Below are positions 45,990-54,957 of a DNA stretch of 64,000 nucleotides, piece by piece. Source of the stretch: Paenibacillus apiarius (GTDB taxonomy: Bacteria; Bacillota; Bacilli; Paenibacillales; Paenibacillaceae); NCBI RefSeq assembly GCF_017052585.1, contig NZ_JAFFHZ010000001.1, forward strand, positions 620,001-684,000. Direction: 5' to 3'. The position numbers were made by a program, and so were the translations under genes. Position 1 is the stretch's first letter; every line of letters begins with the position of its first letter. The notes under the pieces are model-generated. The model searched no databases. It saw only the letters and a list, made by a program, of their open reading frames with translations, and was not told where the DNA came from.

Positions 45990-47159
45990 ATGAATCGACC
46001 TTGGTCGTTAATCGCTACCGCCCCGATGGGACTGGAAGCCATAGTGGTGCGGGAATTGCACCAGCTAGGCTATGAAGATGCGCGTGCAGAGAACGGACGC
46101 GTGCATTTCACGGGAGGGCCGCTCGATATATGCAGGACCAACCTGTGGCTGCGCACGGCGGACCGCGTCCTTATCAATATGGGAGAATTCCCGGCGCGAA
46201 CATTTGAAGAACTGTTTGAAGGAACGAAGGCGATCCCGTGGCATGAGTGGATTCCCGCACATGGAGAATTCCCGGTCGACGGCCGCTCTCATAAATCCCA
46301 GCTTTCCAGCGTTCCCGCTTGCCAAGGGATCGTGAAGAAGGCGATTGTCGAACAATTGAAGCAGCATTATCATATCGACTGGTTCGAAGAAACCGGACCG
46401 CTATACCGAATCGAGATTTCTTTATTGAATGACCGGGCGCTCCTTACCTTGGATACGACCGGACCGGGACTGCACAAGCGCGGCTACCGGAAGCTTACCG
46501 CCAAGGCTCCGCTCAAAGAAACGATGGCAGCCGCGCTGGTGCTGTTAAGCCGCTGGAATCCGAATCGCCCGATGTACGACCCGTTCTGCGGATCGGGTAC
46601 GCTGCTCATTGAAGCGGCAATGATAGGCTGGAACGTAGCTCCCGGGCTGCGTCGTTCCTTCCCTGCGGAGGCTTGGCCCGTCATCGAAGAAGCACACTGG
46701 GAAGCGGCGCGCGAGGAAGCATTCGATTCGGTAAAGGATGATATCGATCTGCAGCTGACGGGCTCCGATATCGATGCCGAAGCAATTCGTCTCGCTGAAG
46801 CGGCTGCCAAGAGCGCAGGCTTCTCCAGGGAGATCAGCTTCCATGTTGCTCCAGTCGCCAAAGCGAAGCCGGAGGGCGATTACGGCGTTGTCATTACGAA
46901 CCCTCCTTACGGGGAACGGTTGAATGAAAAAGATGAAGTGGAACGCATGGTGCGCCAGCTGGGCTTTATGGCGAAAAGCTTGCCGACATGGTCGTTCTTC
47001 ACGATTAGTCCGAATCGGCAGTTCGAGCATTATTTCGGCAGACCGGCCGACAAGCGGCGCAAGCTCTTTAACGGAAATATCGAATGCCAGTTCTACCAAT
47101 ATTTCGGCCCGCTTCCTCCCCGGCCGCCTCGCGGATTGCACACGCCGGAGCAGAGCTAA
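45990..47159 (+). CDS. ypsC: THUMP-domain 23S rRNA m2G methyltransferase (YpsC/RlmL N-terminal type)
   Basis: 389 residues. The N-terminal ferredoxin-like plus THUMP RNA-binding part covers about 1-155 (RVHFTGGPLDICRTNLWLRT). The C-terminal Rossmann methyltransferase has YDPFCGSGTLLIEAAM (about 193-208), GSDIDAEAI and the catalytic VITNPPYGERL (about 305-315). The NPPY motif is typical of exocyclic-N methylation. By family it modifies guanine in 23S rRNA helix 74 (the G2445-type site). The ATG has a distant GGAGTGAAG. A clear terminator follows. Confidence 0.9.
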   Translation: MNRPWSLIATAPMGLEAIVVRELHQLGYEDARAENGRVHFTGGPLDICRTNLWLRTADRVLINMGEFPARTFEELFEGTKAIPWHEWIPAHGEFPVDGRSHKSQLSSVPACQGIVKKAIVEQLKQHYHIDWFEETGPLYRIEISLLNDRALLTLDTTGPGLHKRGYRKLTAKAPLKETMAAALVLLSRWNPNRPMYDPFCGSGTLLIEAAMIGWNVAPGLRRSFPAEAWPVIEEAHWEAAREEAFDSVKDDIDLQLTGSDIDAEAIRLAEAAAKSAGFSREISFHVAPVAKAKPEGDYGVVITNPPYGERLNEKDEVERMVRQLGFMAKSLPTWSFFTISPNRQFEHYFGRPADKRRKLFNGNIECQFYQYFGPLPPRPPRGLHTPEQS

Positions 47160-47171
47160 GCTGAACCAAGC

Positions 47172-47206
47172 AGACATTCACGACGAGCTTCTCGTTATGG
47201 ATGTCT
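47172..47206 (+). terminator. Terminator of ypsC
   Basis: AGACAT/ATGTCT outer and ACGAG/CTCGT inner stems are followed by CTTTATTTTTAT. Confidence 0.8.
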
Positions 47207-47301
47207 CTTTATTTTTATATATTTTGTAAATCTGTTATGATGGGTAGTGTTTATTTTTCTTTGCGGATGTTATCAACCCGCACGAGAGAAGGGAAGAAGT
47301 T

Positions 47302-49284
47302 ATGAAGCCGACAATAAACAGTCCAAGCCGGTATTCGAACCGCAGTTTGTCGCTGCTGTCTTTCATTGGGCGGTTGGATATCGTCTGGTTTATCGCCTTG
47401 ATGATGTGGAAGCTTATCTGGTTCGACAAGGCGCTCTCCATCCCCAATATGAAGATGTCCATGAGTGATTTCTGGGTGTCCCTTGGTGCGGTTCTTATCG
47501 CCGGGGGTTGGACCTTGTGGTTATCAGCCCGTTGGCGCGCCTTGACCTTAATGATACTGAACGTGCTTCTCACGATATTGATCTTTTCGGATTTAGTTTA
47601 TTTCCGGTATTTTCAAGATTTCATTTCGGTGCCGGTTCTGCTGCAAGCGGCACAGGTCAGCTCCCTCGGAGACAGCATCGCTTCGTTAATCATGCTTAAG
47701 GATGCCATGTTATTCATTGATTGGATCGTCATCATTCCGCTTTCAATCTTTATGTTCCGCATGCTCTCGAAGGAGCGTCGCGCTCAGAGCAACAGCTATA
47801 TTCTCCCGGAAGCATCCAGAAGACGTTCCAAGACAATTGCGCGCCTGATCAGCGGCGTGCTTAGCATCGTAATCGGTTCATTGCTGATCGCAGTGCCCGT
47901 GCAGCAAGCGACAAGCACGTGGGCGAAAGGCTTGTTCGCCGGTCATTGGTGGAACGCATCGATCTATAATGTTACCGGACTGCTCGGATTTCACGGCTAT
48001 GACGTGTACCGCTATGCCATGGAGAATTGGTTCTCCGGCTCCGCGATTTCCGCCGAAGAGCTGGCGGCTGCGAAGCAATGGTTTGCGGATCATCGCGCCG
48101 ATCGGCAAGGTCCGCCCGTCTCGTTCGGGAAATACAAGGACAGCAACGTCATCATCGTGCAAGCGGAAGCATTCGAAAATTTCGTCATTGACAAGCAGAT
48201 TAACGGACAGGAAATTACACCGCACCTTAATGCCTTGTTGAAGGAAAGCATGTATTTCAATCGCTTCTTCCATCAAACCGGGCAAGGCCGGACTTCGGAT
48301 GCGGACTTCGGGGTCAATGGCAGCCTGCACCCGCTTCCCACGGGCTCTGTCTTCATTCGTTATCCGAATCAGACGTATGATACGCTGCCGGGAATTTTAA
48401 AGTCAGCGGGCTACGAGACAGGGGCATACCACGCATATGACGCAGGGTTTTGGAATCGATATTTGATGTATGACAATATGGGCTATGATTTCTTCATGAG
48501 CCGCAAAGATTATAAAGTGGACGAGCCGCTCGGATGGTCGGTGGGAGATAAGTCTTTCCTGCGCCAATCCGTTGCGCGCATGACGGAAGCACAGGGTCCG
48601 TTCTACAGCTTCTTAATTACGCTCACGAGCCATCACCCGTACAAGCTGCCGGAATCCGCACAGCAATTGAACGTCGCTCCGCACAAGGACACTATGTTCG
48701 GTGATTATTTGCAGGCCATGCGTTACGTGGATGATGCCGTTGGAGAGATGGTCGCCGATTTGAAGCAGCGCGGATTATGGGAGAAGACGATTTGGGTGCT
48801 GTACGGGGACCATGACAATTCTATCGGGGACAGGGAGCCGCTTGCTCAATTGCTGGGGCATGACATCAGCAACCTGGATATGCTCGAAATGAAAAATCAA
48901 GTGCCGCTAATCGTCCATCTTCCAGACGGAGCAAACGCAGGAACATACGACACCGCGGGCGGCCAGTTGGATGTCGCTCCTACGATATTGCACTGGCTTG
49001 GCATCGATGCGGGAGACAAATATATGATGGGCCACAATCTGCTCGACCCGAATAACCGGCTCGTCGTGCTGCGCAACGGCTCCTTTACCGACGGCAACGT
49101 CTTCTATGTGCCTTCGGCAGACAGCCTGTTCGAGAACGGCACCTGCTTCGATTACGGAACACGGGAGAGGGCCGCGGTCTCCCGCTGCGAGCCTTTTGAA
49201 GCTGAGGCCAAGCATCGCCTAAGCATTTCGGATCAAGTCATTACGCATAACTTGATCAAACGATTCAGGCAAGACGGGAATTGA
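47302..49284 (+). CDS. Lipoteichoic acid synthase family protein (LtaS type)
   Basis: 660 residues. The N-terminal part (about 20-215) has five membrane helices. The extracellular sulfatase-fold domain (about 270-640) holds the catalytic Thr in FFHQTGQGRTSDADFG, a metal Glu in VIIVQAEAFENF and the metal segment VLYGDHDNSIGD. LtaS enzymes polymerise glycerolphosphate from phosphatidylglycerol onto a glycolipid anchor. Whether this one is the main synthase, a primase or a stress paralogue cannot be told here. GAAGGGAAGAAG precedes the ATG. It is monocistronic. Confidence 0.93.
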   Translation: MKPTINSPSRYSNRSLSLLSFIGRLDIVWFIALMMWKLIWFDKALSIPNMKMSMSDFWVSLGAVLIAGGWTLWLSARWRALTLMILNVLLTILIFSDLVYFRYFQDFISVPVLLQAAQVSSLGDSIASLIMLKDAMLFIDWIVIIPLSIFMFRMLSKERRAQSNSYILPEASRRRSKTIARLISGVLSIVIGSLLIAVPVQQATSTWAKGLFAGHWWNASIYNVTGLLGFHGYDVYRYAMENWFSGSAISAEELAAAKQWFADHRADRQGPPVSFGKYKDSNVIIVQAEAFENFVIDKQINGQEITPHLNALLKESMYFNRFFHQTGQGRTSDADFGVNGSLHPLPTGSVFIRYPNQTYDTLPGILKSAGYETGAYHAYDAGFWNRYLMYDNMGYDFFMSRKDYKVDEPLGWSVGDKSFLRQSVARMTEAQGPFYSFLITLTSHHPYKLPESAQQLNVAPHKDTMFGDYLQAMRYVDDAVGEMVADLKQRGLWEKTIWVLYGDHDNSIGDREPLAQLLGHDISNLDMLEMKNQVPLIVHLPDGANAGTYDTAGGQLDVAPTILHWLGIDAGDKYMMGHNLLDPNNRLVVLRNGSFTDGNVFYVPSADSLFENGTCFDYGTRERAAVSRCEPFEAEAKHRLSISDQVITHNLIKRFRQDGN

Positions 49285-49305
49285 ACATGTATTTCACTAG
49301 AAAAG

Positions 49306-49350
49306 GGGCGTCTCGCAAGCGGTTTTTTCACTGCAGAGGCGGCCTTTTTT
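49306..49350 (+). terminator. Terminator of the LTA synthase gene
   Basis: GGGCGTCTC pairs with GAGGCGGCC (eight of nine positions, counting one G-U pair) and is followed by TTTTTT. Confidence 0.6.
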
Positions 49351-49606
49351 AGGATCAGCTAGCAACTCATCCCAGATCAGTATCTCTCTTCTAGTGCTTA
49401 GCTTCACTATTCCCTTGGTTCAGAAACGAAACTGCGCTCGTGAATAACTATTGAAATGGTAAAATCGATATCTATCTCTCAACTTATTAAATTGCATACC
49501 TTCGTCGCGAAAATTAGGCGTATCTGCCTGTCTTGCTCGGCTTTTTCGCCTTTCGATAGCGTGAACAACTATCAGCCTCATTTTTTTCGGTTCGGCAAAA
49601 CAAACC

Positions 49607-49790
49607 ATTGGAAAACATGCAGTGGAATGTGTGAGGGAGGCGAGTAAATGTCATGCAGATTGGATTTTGTCCAATGGATCCGGCTGTTTGGCAACGTTTG
49701 AGGCGGTTGAAGTTCCAAACCATTGGATCAATTCCAATGATATCGACCGAAAAGCGATATATGACTCGCTTTCACTGGACAAAATCCAAT
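49607..49790. repeat. Four-palindrome intergenic element, copy C
   Basis: The 17-bp units lie at 49607-49623 (ATTGGAAAACATGCAGT, decayed), 49659-49675 (ATTGGATTTTGTCCAAT), 49722-49738 (ATTGGATCAATTCCAAT) and 49774-49790 (ACTGGACAAAATCCAAT). Two are perfect ATTGGA-N5-TCCAAT hairpins. The spacings are 52, 63 and 52 bp, symmetric about 49698.5. Units 2 and 4 also pair as an exact 15-bp inverted repeat. The layout matches the elements at 578-753 and 20921-21097 although the palindrome sequence differs. The rest of the gap (49285-49852) shows no gene. Confidence 0.7.
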
Positions 49791-49852
49791 GCGGGAATGG
49801 GGATGCGGCCCATCTTCTCTTTAGCTCAAATTAAGATGGGCCGGGCGTTCAT

Positions 49853-50599
49853 CTATAAGGCTGCGAAGGATTCAGCCGCAAAGCATAAGTAATATGCCAA
49901 TCCAATGTGCCGGGATTCCAGCATTGCGCGGTGAAAATCATCCTCCAGGAAAAATCGCGCTTGAGACGCAAAGTCTGCCGCACTTAGTTGATGTCCGTGC
50001 CGATTCAAAAATTCGATATGGCTGCGAATAAGCATCGTGACGTTCTCATCGTCAGCCTTTCGAAGATTTTCAAGCGCATGCGCCATATTTTGAATGAATG
50101 CTTCCGCTTCGGCCGCCATCTCGTTCATGGACTGTGCCTGAATGGGGTTGGCTTCAAGCATGTCGTAATTGTACGTCTCTTTGAGATGCTCATTTTGTTC
50201 GGCTAATGCATCCCTCCATTCTTCCTCGCTCTCAAATCCTTTAAACATGGCGGATATGTCCATATGTTCTCCTTTCACGGCGCAGCTAATCGATTCTTCT
50301 ATCGTCTGAATGAGACAGGCAAGCCTGTTCTTGCGGACAAGCAGCTGTTCTCTTTGTGCGGACAATAGAGTCAATCGATCTCGATCGCCGTCCATTAGTT
50401 GTTTGATCTGCTCGAGAGGAAGGTCCAACTCCCGATAAAACAAAATTTCCTGCAATCGCTCCAATTCTTTTCTTCCGTACAGACGGTAGCCCGCACCACT
50501 CACTTCGCATGGAAAGAGCAGACCGATTTTGTGATAATGGTGCAAGGCTTTAATCGTTACATTCGCAAGTTCGGACATCTCTTTTACCGTGTACAGCAT
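49853..50599 (-). CDS. MerR family regulator with TipAS-like effector domain
   Basis: 248 residues. The N-terminal MerR HTH with its wing (YTVKEMSELANVTIKALHHYHK, quoted as YTVKEMSELANV and TIKALHHYHK; then YRLYGRKELERLQEI) covers about 1-70. A coiled coil (about 75-105) leads to a TipAS-type domain (about 120-245) with the helical pattern FLNRHGHQLSAADFASQARFF. TipAL relatives sense thiopeptide or other drugs and remodel sigma-A promoters with long spacers. No efflux gene is adjacent, so the target is unknown. GGAGGTGATTAAGGG precedes the ATG. Confidence 0.88.
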   Translation of the reverse strand: MLYTVKEMSELANVTIKALHHYHKIGLLFPCEVSGAGYRLYGRKELERLQEILFYRELDLPLEQIKQLMDGDRDRLTLLSAQREQLLVRKNRLACLIQTIEESISCAVKGEHMDISAMFKGFESEEEWRDALAEQNEHLKETYNYDMLEANPIQAQSMNEMAAEAEAFIQNMAHALENLRKADDENVTMLIRSHIEFLNRHGHQLSAADFASQARFFLEDDFHRAMLESRHIGLAYYLCFAAESFAAL

Positions 50600-50765
50600 C
50601 CCTTAATCACCTCCATCGTCATTGTAGAGTCTCCTCCAAGGTCGGAGTCAACATCGTTCGCATCTTTTCATTATTCAAAGCTCAGTCGACAACGGATATC
50701 CTGCCGAGAGGATGGAGGTTCAGAGCTGGGTGCAAGGTTATGGAGAATTGGTCATGACGCTCAAT

Positions 50766-50792
50766 AAAAAATGCGCCGAAAGCTCGACGCAT
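50766..50792 (-). terminator. Terminator of the BCCT transporter gene
   Basis: Read on the minus strand, ATGCG and CGCAT close a hairpin that is followed by TTTTTTATT. Confidence 0.7.
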
Positions 50793-50843
50793 GTTCACTA
50801 GTTCAACAGATCCAATTACGAAGTAAAAAAGAGGTCCCGCCAA

Positions 50844-52370
50844 TCAACCCCCGTCCTGCTCCAGCAGCTTGTCCAGCTTCCTGCGCCGCTTCTTCTCCTT
50901 CAAGCGCCACTCGCGCTCTTCCTTGCGCAGCGCCTTCGCGAGCGACAGGCACATGCCGAGCAGAATGACCGCGAACGGCAGGGCGGTCAAGATTGAGGCC
51001 GTCTGCAAGGCCTCCAGCCCGCCGCTTAACAGCAGCACAATCGCGATCAGCGACTGAAAGATGCCCCATGCCAGCTTAACCGCAACGCTTGGATTCGGAT
51101 TGCCGTTCGAAGACATCATGCCAAGGACGAACGTAGCCGAATCGGCGGACGTGATGAAGAAGGTTACGATAAGCAGCGTCGCCAGCATCGCCAGGAACAT
51201 GCCCCAAGGCAAGTTATCCAGTGTAATGAACAAAGCCGACGTAATATCTTGCTTCACCGATTCGGCAATGGGCAGGCCATCGAACATTTCGAACTTCAGG
51301 CTGGTCGCACCAAAAACGGAGAACCAGATGAAGCTGAATCCGCTTGGCAAGAGCAGCGTTCCAAGCACGAACTCTCTAATCGTGCGTCCGCGTGAAACGC
51401 GGGCGATGAACGAACCGACGAACGGCGCCCAAGCAATCCACCACGCCCAGTAGAACAACGTCCAGCTCGCCACCCAGGAATCCTCCGTGAACGGCGTCAA
51501 GCGCAAGCTCATTTGAATAATGTTCTGCAAATATCCGCCCAGCGTTGTCGTGAATGAGTCAAAAATAAACGACGTCGGACCCAGCACCAGTGTAAAGATA
51601 AGCAAACCCAGCGCGATAAGCAAATTCGTATTGCTCAGGATGCGAATGCCCTTGTCCAAGCCAGAGACGGCCGAAGTTAGGAACAGCACCGTTACGATCG
51701 CAATGATAATGATTTGAACCGTTGTATTGCTCGGAATGCCGAACATATGCGTGAGTCCGCCATTGATCTGCATGACGCCAAGGCCAAGAGATGTGGCTAC
51801 GCCGAATGCAGTCGCAATAATGGCCAAAATGTCGATCGTCTTTCCGATTGGCCCGTTCACTCTGTCCCCAAGCAGCGGCTGAAACGTCCAGCTAATCAGT
51901 CCCTTGTATCCTTTGCGGAACGTAAAGTATGCCAATCCGAGCGACACGAGAGTATAGATCCCCCACGGATGAAGTCCCCAATGGAAAAAGGAATACCGCA
52001 ACGCCTCGCGCGCTGCGCCCGGCGTCATCCCGTCATTCGTAGGAGGAGTAACATAGTGGCTGATCGGTTCTGCAACTCCCCAGAATACAAGGCCAATCCC
52101 CATTCCTGCGCTGAACAGCATGGCAAACCAAGAAATATTGGAATATTCAGGCTCATCATCATCGTTCCCGAGTGTAATGTGCCCGGATTTGCCAAAGGCC
52201 AAAACAAAACAGAATATCAATATAACCAGTGCCGTAATGAGATAGAACCAGCCGAACGTCTCCGTCGTAAACGACAATGCCGCGCTTGATTGCTCCGCAA
52301 GAGTATCCGGCGCAATCAATCCCCATATAACAAACGCCAGTATGATAATGACTGAAATGCCAAAAACCAC
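50844..52370 (-). CDS. BCCT family betaine/choline/carnitine transporter
   Basis: 508 residues with twelve membrane helices and the BCCT signature region (GWFYLITA, SAGMGIGLVFWGVAEP, WTLFYWAWWIAWAPFVGSF). The conserved Trp-rich helix 8 binds trimethylammonium compounds with Na+. It resembles OpuD/BetL-type glycine-betaine carriers, which take up osmoprotectants. The highly charged C-terminus (KEEREWRLKEKKRRRKLDK) is a likely osmosensing tail, as in BetP. The start is GTG at 52370, 7 nt after AGGAG. Confidence 0.93.
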   Translation of the reverse strand: MVFGISVIIILAFVIWGLIAPDTLAEQSSAALSFTTETFGWFYLITALVILIFCFVLAFGKSGHITLGNDDDEPEYSNISWFAMLFSAGMGIGLVFWGVAEPISHYVTPPTNDGMTPGAAREALRYSFFHWGLHPWGIYTLVSLGLAYFTFRKGYKGLISWTFQPLLGDRVNGPIGKTIDILAIIATAFGVATSLGLGVMQINGGLTHMFGIPSNTTVQIIIIAIVTVLFLTSAVSGLDKGIRILSNTNLLIALGLLIFTLVLGPTSFIFDSFTTTLGGYLQNIIQMSLRLTPFTEDSWVASWTLFYWAWWIAWAPFVGSFIARVSRGRTIREFVLGTLLLPSGFSFIWFSVFGATSLKFEMFDGLPIAESVKQDITSALFITLDNLPWGMFLAMLATLLIVTFFITSADSATFVLGMMSSNGNPNPSVAVKLAWGIFQSLIAIVLLLSGGLEALQTASILTALPFAVILLGMCLSLAKALRKEEREWRLKEKKRRRKLDKLLEQDGG

Positions 52371-52483
52371 ATAACCACTCCTAGATGCTTGTCTTGACTA
52401 TCTTGTTGCTATGTATGATATGTAAAAAATCCCAGACCTATTGTGTCCGGGATAAAAAAACATCATCGCCTTATTGCGAAACT

Positions 52484-52768
52484 CTACCCCTCTTGATTCT
52501 CCCATTGCTCACTTTCAAGGAGGGATTGCAAGCGGGCCTGTTCGTCTGCAAGCATTTCTTCTGCTAATTGGACCGGATGTGGATTCACGCTCAGACCGGC
52601 TTGTTCAACCGCGCGTTCAGCGTGCTCAAGTGATTGTTCCGCTTGTAGTACGGATTGGTCCGTTGGATGTGACATAGCCTGAGAAACAGCATTATGCGCT
52701 GTTTCAATGGCATTTTGCGCTTGCGAGATCGGATTCTGGGACTGCAAGCTGGAGTCATATTTGGACAT
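52484..52768 (-). CDS. Small helical hypothetical protein
   Basis: About 94 residues, soluble, very rich in Gln, Glu, Ala and Ser. A repeating helical pattern (AQNAIETAHNAVSQAM, QAEQSLEHAERAVEQAGLS) suggests a short alpha-helical bundle. Two imperfect repeats of about 30 residues are visible (about 18-45 and 48-65). I chose the ATG at 52768 because AAGGAGG lies 8 nt upstream. It follows the DUF1450 gene on the same strand. No family is recognised. Confidence 0.6.
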   Translation of the reverse strand: MSKYDSSLQSQNPISQAQNAIETAHNAVSQAMSHPTDQSVLQAEQSLEHAERAVEQAGLSVNPHPVQLAEEMLADEQARLQSLLESEQWENQEG

Positions 52769-52852
52769 GCTGCGAGCCTCCTTCATTGGATCATTAATCG
52801 TTGCGGTTATTCTCCAATGATTAGGATGTGCTCAGCAGCATTTTCTATACCC

Positions 52853-53077
52853 TCATTCTTTCAAGAAGGATTTCGCCTTCTCGATTGCTTCGTCCTCCGT
52901 CGGTGCGGTTACGTATCTGCCATTTATAAAAATGAACACCCGCTTGGCGCAATGCCCGCAATATGATTTGCACCCAACCTTAATGTCAGCGCTCGGATCG
53001 AGCTTTTTCACTTTCGGTAAAAATGACTTCATCTTAATATGCCGACATTTATCACAAATACGTATATCGTTTGCCAT
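52853..53077 (-). CDS. DUF1450 family protein (YuzB-like)
   Basis: 74 residues with four cysteines in two pairs: ICDKCRH near 7-13 and KSYCGHC near 37-43. The spacing matches the DUF1450/YuzB family of Bacilli, which has a thioredoxin-like (2Fe-2S ferredoxin-like) look. The function is unknown; metal or redox binding is a fair guess. CGGAGTGACG precedes the ATG. Confidence 0.85.
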   Translation of the reverse strand: MANDIRICDKCRHIKMKSFLPKVKKLDPSADIKVGCKSYCGHCAKRVFIFINGRYVTAPTEDEAIEKAKSFLKE

Positions 53078-53205
53078 TATTCGTCACTCCGCTTATAAAC
53101 ACTTAGTCATGATGCATGATATACTTTCGCAATCATTTTGTTTGCTTAACCTACTATGTCATTGTAAGGGAACCTGTGCAGAGAAGCAACTATATCGCGC
53201 AAACT

Positions 53206-53472
53206 TCATGATAACTGTTCATATTTCAGAGAACGTTTGGCAAACCATGGCATCAGAATGAAGGTGAACAAAATATCGTCTATCGGCATAAACGGCAAAA
53301 CGTCCGGCATAATCCAGTACAGGACGACAAGACCGACGAACAGTGCTTTTTCCCAAATCGGCACGTTGCGTGATGCTAACAACCGGGGAACGGAACTGAT
53401 AAGCCACCACAGATTGTTCCAAGGGCGCCTTCCTCCCGAACGCTGCTTCGGGTCCCGCGATGATGGTGCCAT
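53206..53472 (-). CDS. Small membrane protein, DUF1232-like
   Basis: About 88 residues. A basic N-terminus (PKQRSGGRRPWNN) precedes a hydrophobic segment, VGLVVLYWIMPDVLPFMPID (about 48-67), which recalls the hairpin of DUF1232/YkvA proteins (a P-D-x-x-P motif between two membrane segments). A second hydrophobic stretch, DILFTFILMPWFA, follows. The ATG at 53472 is preceded by AAGGAGG. It lies just upstream of the LysM peptidase in the opposite order, so no clear operon. The family link is tentative. Confidence 0.6.
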   Translation of the reverse strand: MAPSSRDPKQRSGGRRPWNNLWWLISSVPRLLASRNVPIWEKALFVGLVVLYWIMPDVLPFMPIDDILFTFILMPWFAKRSLKYEQLS

Positions 53473-53552
53473 TCCGCGCACACCTCCTTCACGGTATTGT
53501 GCGTCACGTCCTTGGGAACATACAACAAAACAGAATACATATTTACCTAGTT

Positions 53553-54782
53553 TTACTGGTTCTCGGCGTCGATCAGGTCTCCTCTTAAGGCCTCCATCAG
53601 AATGGAAGACACTTCACGATACATCGAATTGAAGTCGCACAAAGGCAAGGGGCTTGTTCCAAGTCCCACTTCGACAGTAAAGCCCGGCTTGCGGAACTGC
53701 TGTATGAACCAGTCTTTATAGCCTGCATCGCTTCCCGAGAGCTTGACGGCGCGATACCCGCTAACCTGTTGGAACCGTTCCGCCCAATACAGTGACTCCT
53801 CTGGTTCGTAATCGCGGTAATTCCAATAAATCTCTTGCCCTTGCGTATGGAATGATAAAGCAAGTTCGAATGGGATCCGCTCTGTAAATGACGCCAGAGC
53901 GGCCGCCTCCGGCTCGGATAACGGCTGCTCTCCTCCATAATTAAGCGGTGCCGGACAACGCATCCCTCTCCTTTCCCGCTCCTCTTCCCAATGGGCCGGG
54001 AATTGATCGTTCAGATCGACGCCGCGCACGTTCGCTTTCCACCGCTGAAACCGATGCGATCCTTGATTCCACTCCATAATCGCCTTATAAAATGAATGCC
54101 TTGGTGATATCCCTTCCTGCACCAGTTCTACGCCGTCTGGATTGACCATCGGCACAATCCACAATGACGTCCGTTCATAAGCCGCATGCGCATCCCATCC
54201 GCGCCAGGCCAAGCCGCTGTCATAAGCATTGGCATAATCCTCAATGAACTGAACCAATAGAGCCGAGGTAATCCATTCATTCGCATGCACCGCGCCATTC
54301 GCATGTACCGGAACGCCTCCCCTGCCGATGCCAATAGCCTGTATCGGCTTGCCCAATACACTATGTCCGATCGTTTCGACAGAGATGAAGGAATAGCGGC
54401 TGCTCAGTCGATGAATATCTTCGGCAAGTTGCGCATGTCCGTATTCGGCTTTTCGTCTTATCGCCCCTTCCGGACTTCCATAAGGAATCAGCAAGTTCTG
54501 CCCTTCCATCAATCGGCTCGGATTGATGCATGGATTGGCGGAGGACAGCAGCTGCGCCGGCACATGAAACCGGGAAGCGATATCGTAAAACGTGTCATGG
54601 GGCTGAACGATATACGTATTGTTCGGCCGAGTCGGAATCGTTATAACTTGCCCCGGCAGCGCGTAATCCTCCGTATCCAGCTGTGGATTGTGCGCTAACA
54701 ACGCAGGCAGATTGATGCCGTAACGCGCGCATATGCGCAAGTAGGTGTCTCCTCGCTGCACCATATAAGGGATAGCCATCAT
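53553..54782 (-). CDS. LysM-M14 peptidoglycan peptidase (gamma-D-Glu-diaminopimelate type)
   Basis: 409 residues. Two LysM repeats (about 6-51 and 56-100; VQRGDTYLRICARYGI, VQPHDTFYDIASRF) bind the cell wall. The M14 carboxypeptidase domain (about 115-405) has zinc ligands in GAVHANEWIT (HxxE) and LSFHTQGQEIYW, and the catalytic Glu in FTVEVGLGTSPLP. It matches endopeptidase I of Lysinibacillus sphaericus, which cuts gamma-D-Glu-meso-DAP bonds. There is no signal peptide, as in that enzyme, so it may act inside the sporangium. Two adjacent ATGs follow AAGGAGG. Confidence 0.92.
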   Translation of the reverse strand: MMAIPYMVQRGDTYLRICARYGINLPALLAHNPQLDTEDYALPGQVITIPTRPNNTYIVQPHDTFYDIASRFHVPAQLLSSANPCINPSRLMEGQNLLIPYGSPEGAIRRKAEYGHAQLAEDIHRLSSRYSFISVETIGHSVLGKPIQAIGIGRGGVPVHANGAVHANEWITSALLVQFIEDYANAYDSGLAWRGWDAHAAYERTSLWIVPMVNPDGVELVQEGISPRHSFYKAIMEWNQGSHRFQRWKANVRGVDLNDQFPAHWEEERERRGMRCPAPLNYGGEQPLSEPEAAALASFTERIPFELALSFHTQGQEIYWNYRDYEPEESLYWAERFQQVSGYRAVKLSGSDAGYKDWFIQQFRKPGFTVEVGLGTSPLPLCDFNSMYREVSSILMEALRGDLIDAENQ

Positions 54783-54865
54783 GGCACCTCCTTAGCCTAT
54801 CATCATTGATGCATATGCCAGGAGAAGGGCGAACATTACAGGTTACACCCGGCTAAAATATTGAA

Positions 54866-54894
54866 AGGCTTGAAAGGGCATCCCCTTCAAGCCT
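54866..54894 (-). terminator. Terminator of murI
   Basis: AGGCTTG and CAAGCCT close a GC-rich hairpin that extends inward. On the minus strand it is followed by TTTCAATATTTT. Confidence 0.65.
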
Positions 54895-54957
54895 CTATGG
54901 CAGTATCCTTTTTCATTTCATTGCGGCATTAGTTAGAAGCTGCTCGATCTGCTGACG

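Noticed and set aside
49607-49790. MITE or insertion-sequence remnant
   Set aside because: No terminal target duplication was found by eye, the 15-bp inverted repeat joins internal units 2 and 4 rather than the ends, and the symmetric four-unit layout is unlike common MITEs. Not fully excluded.
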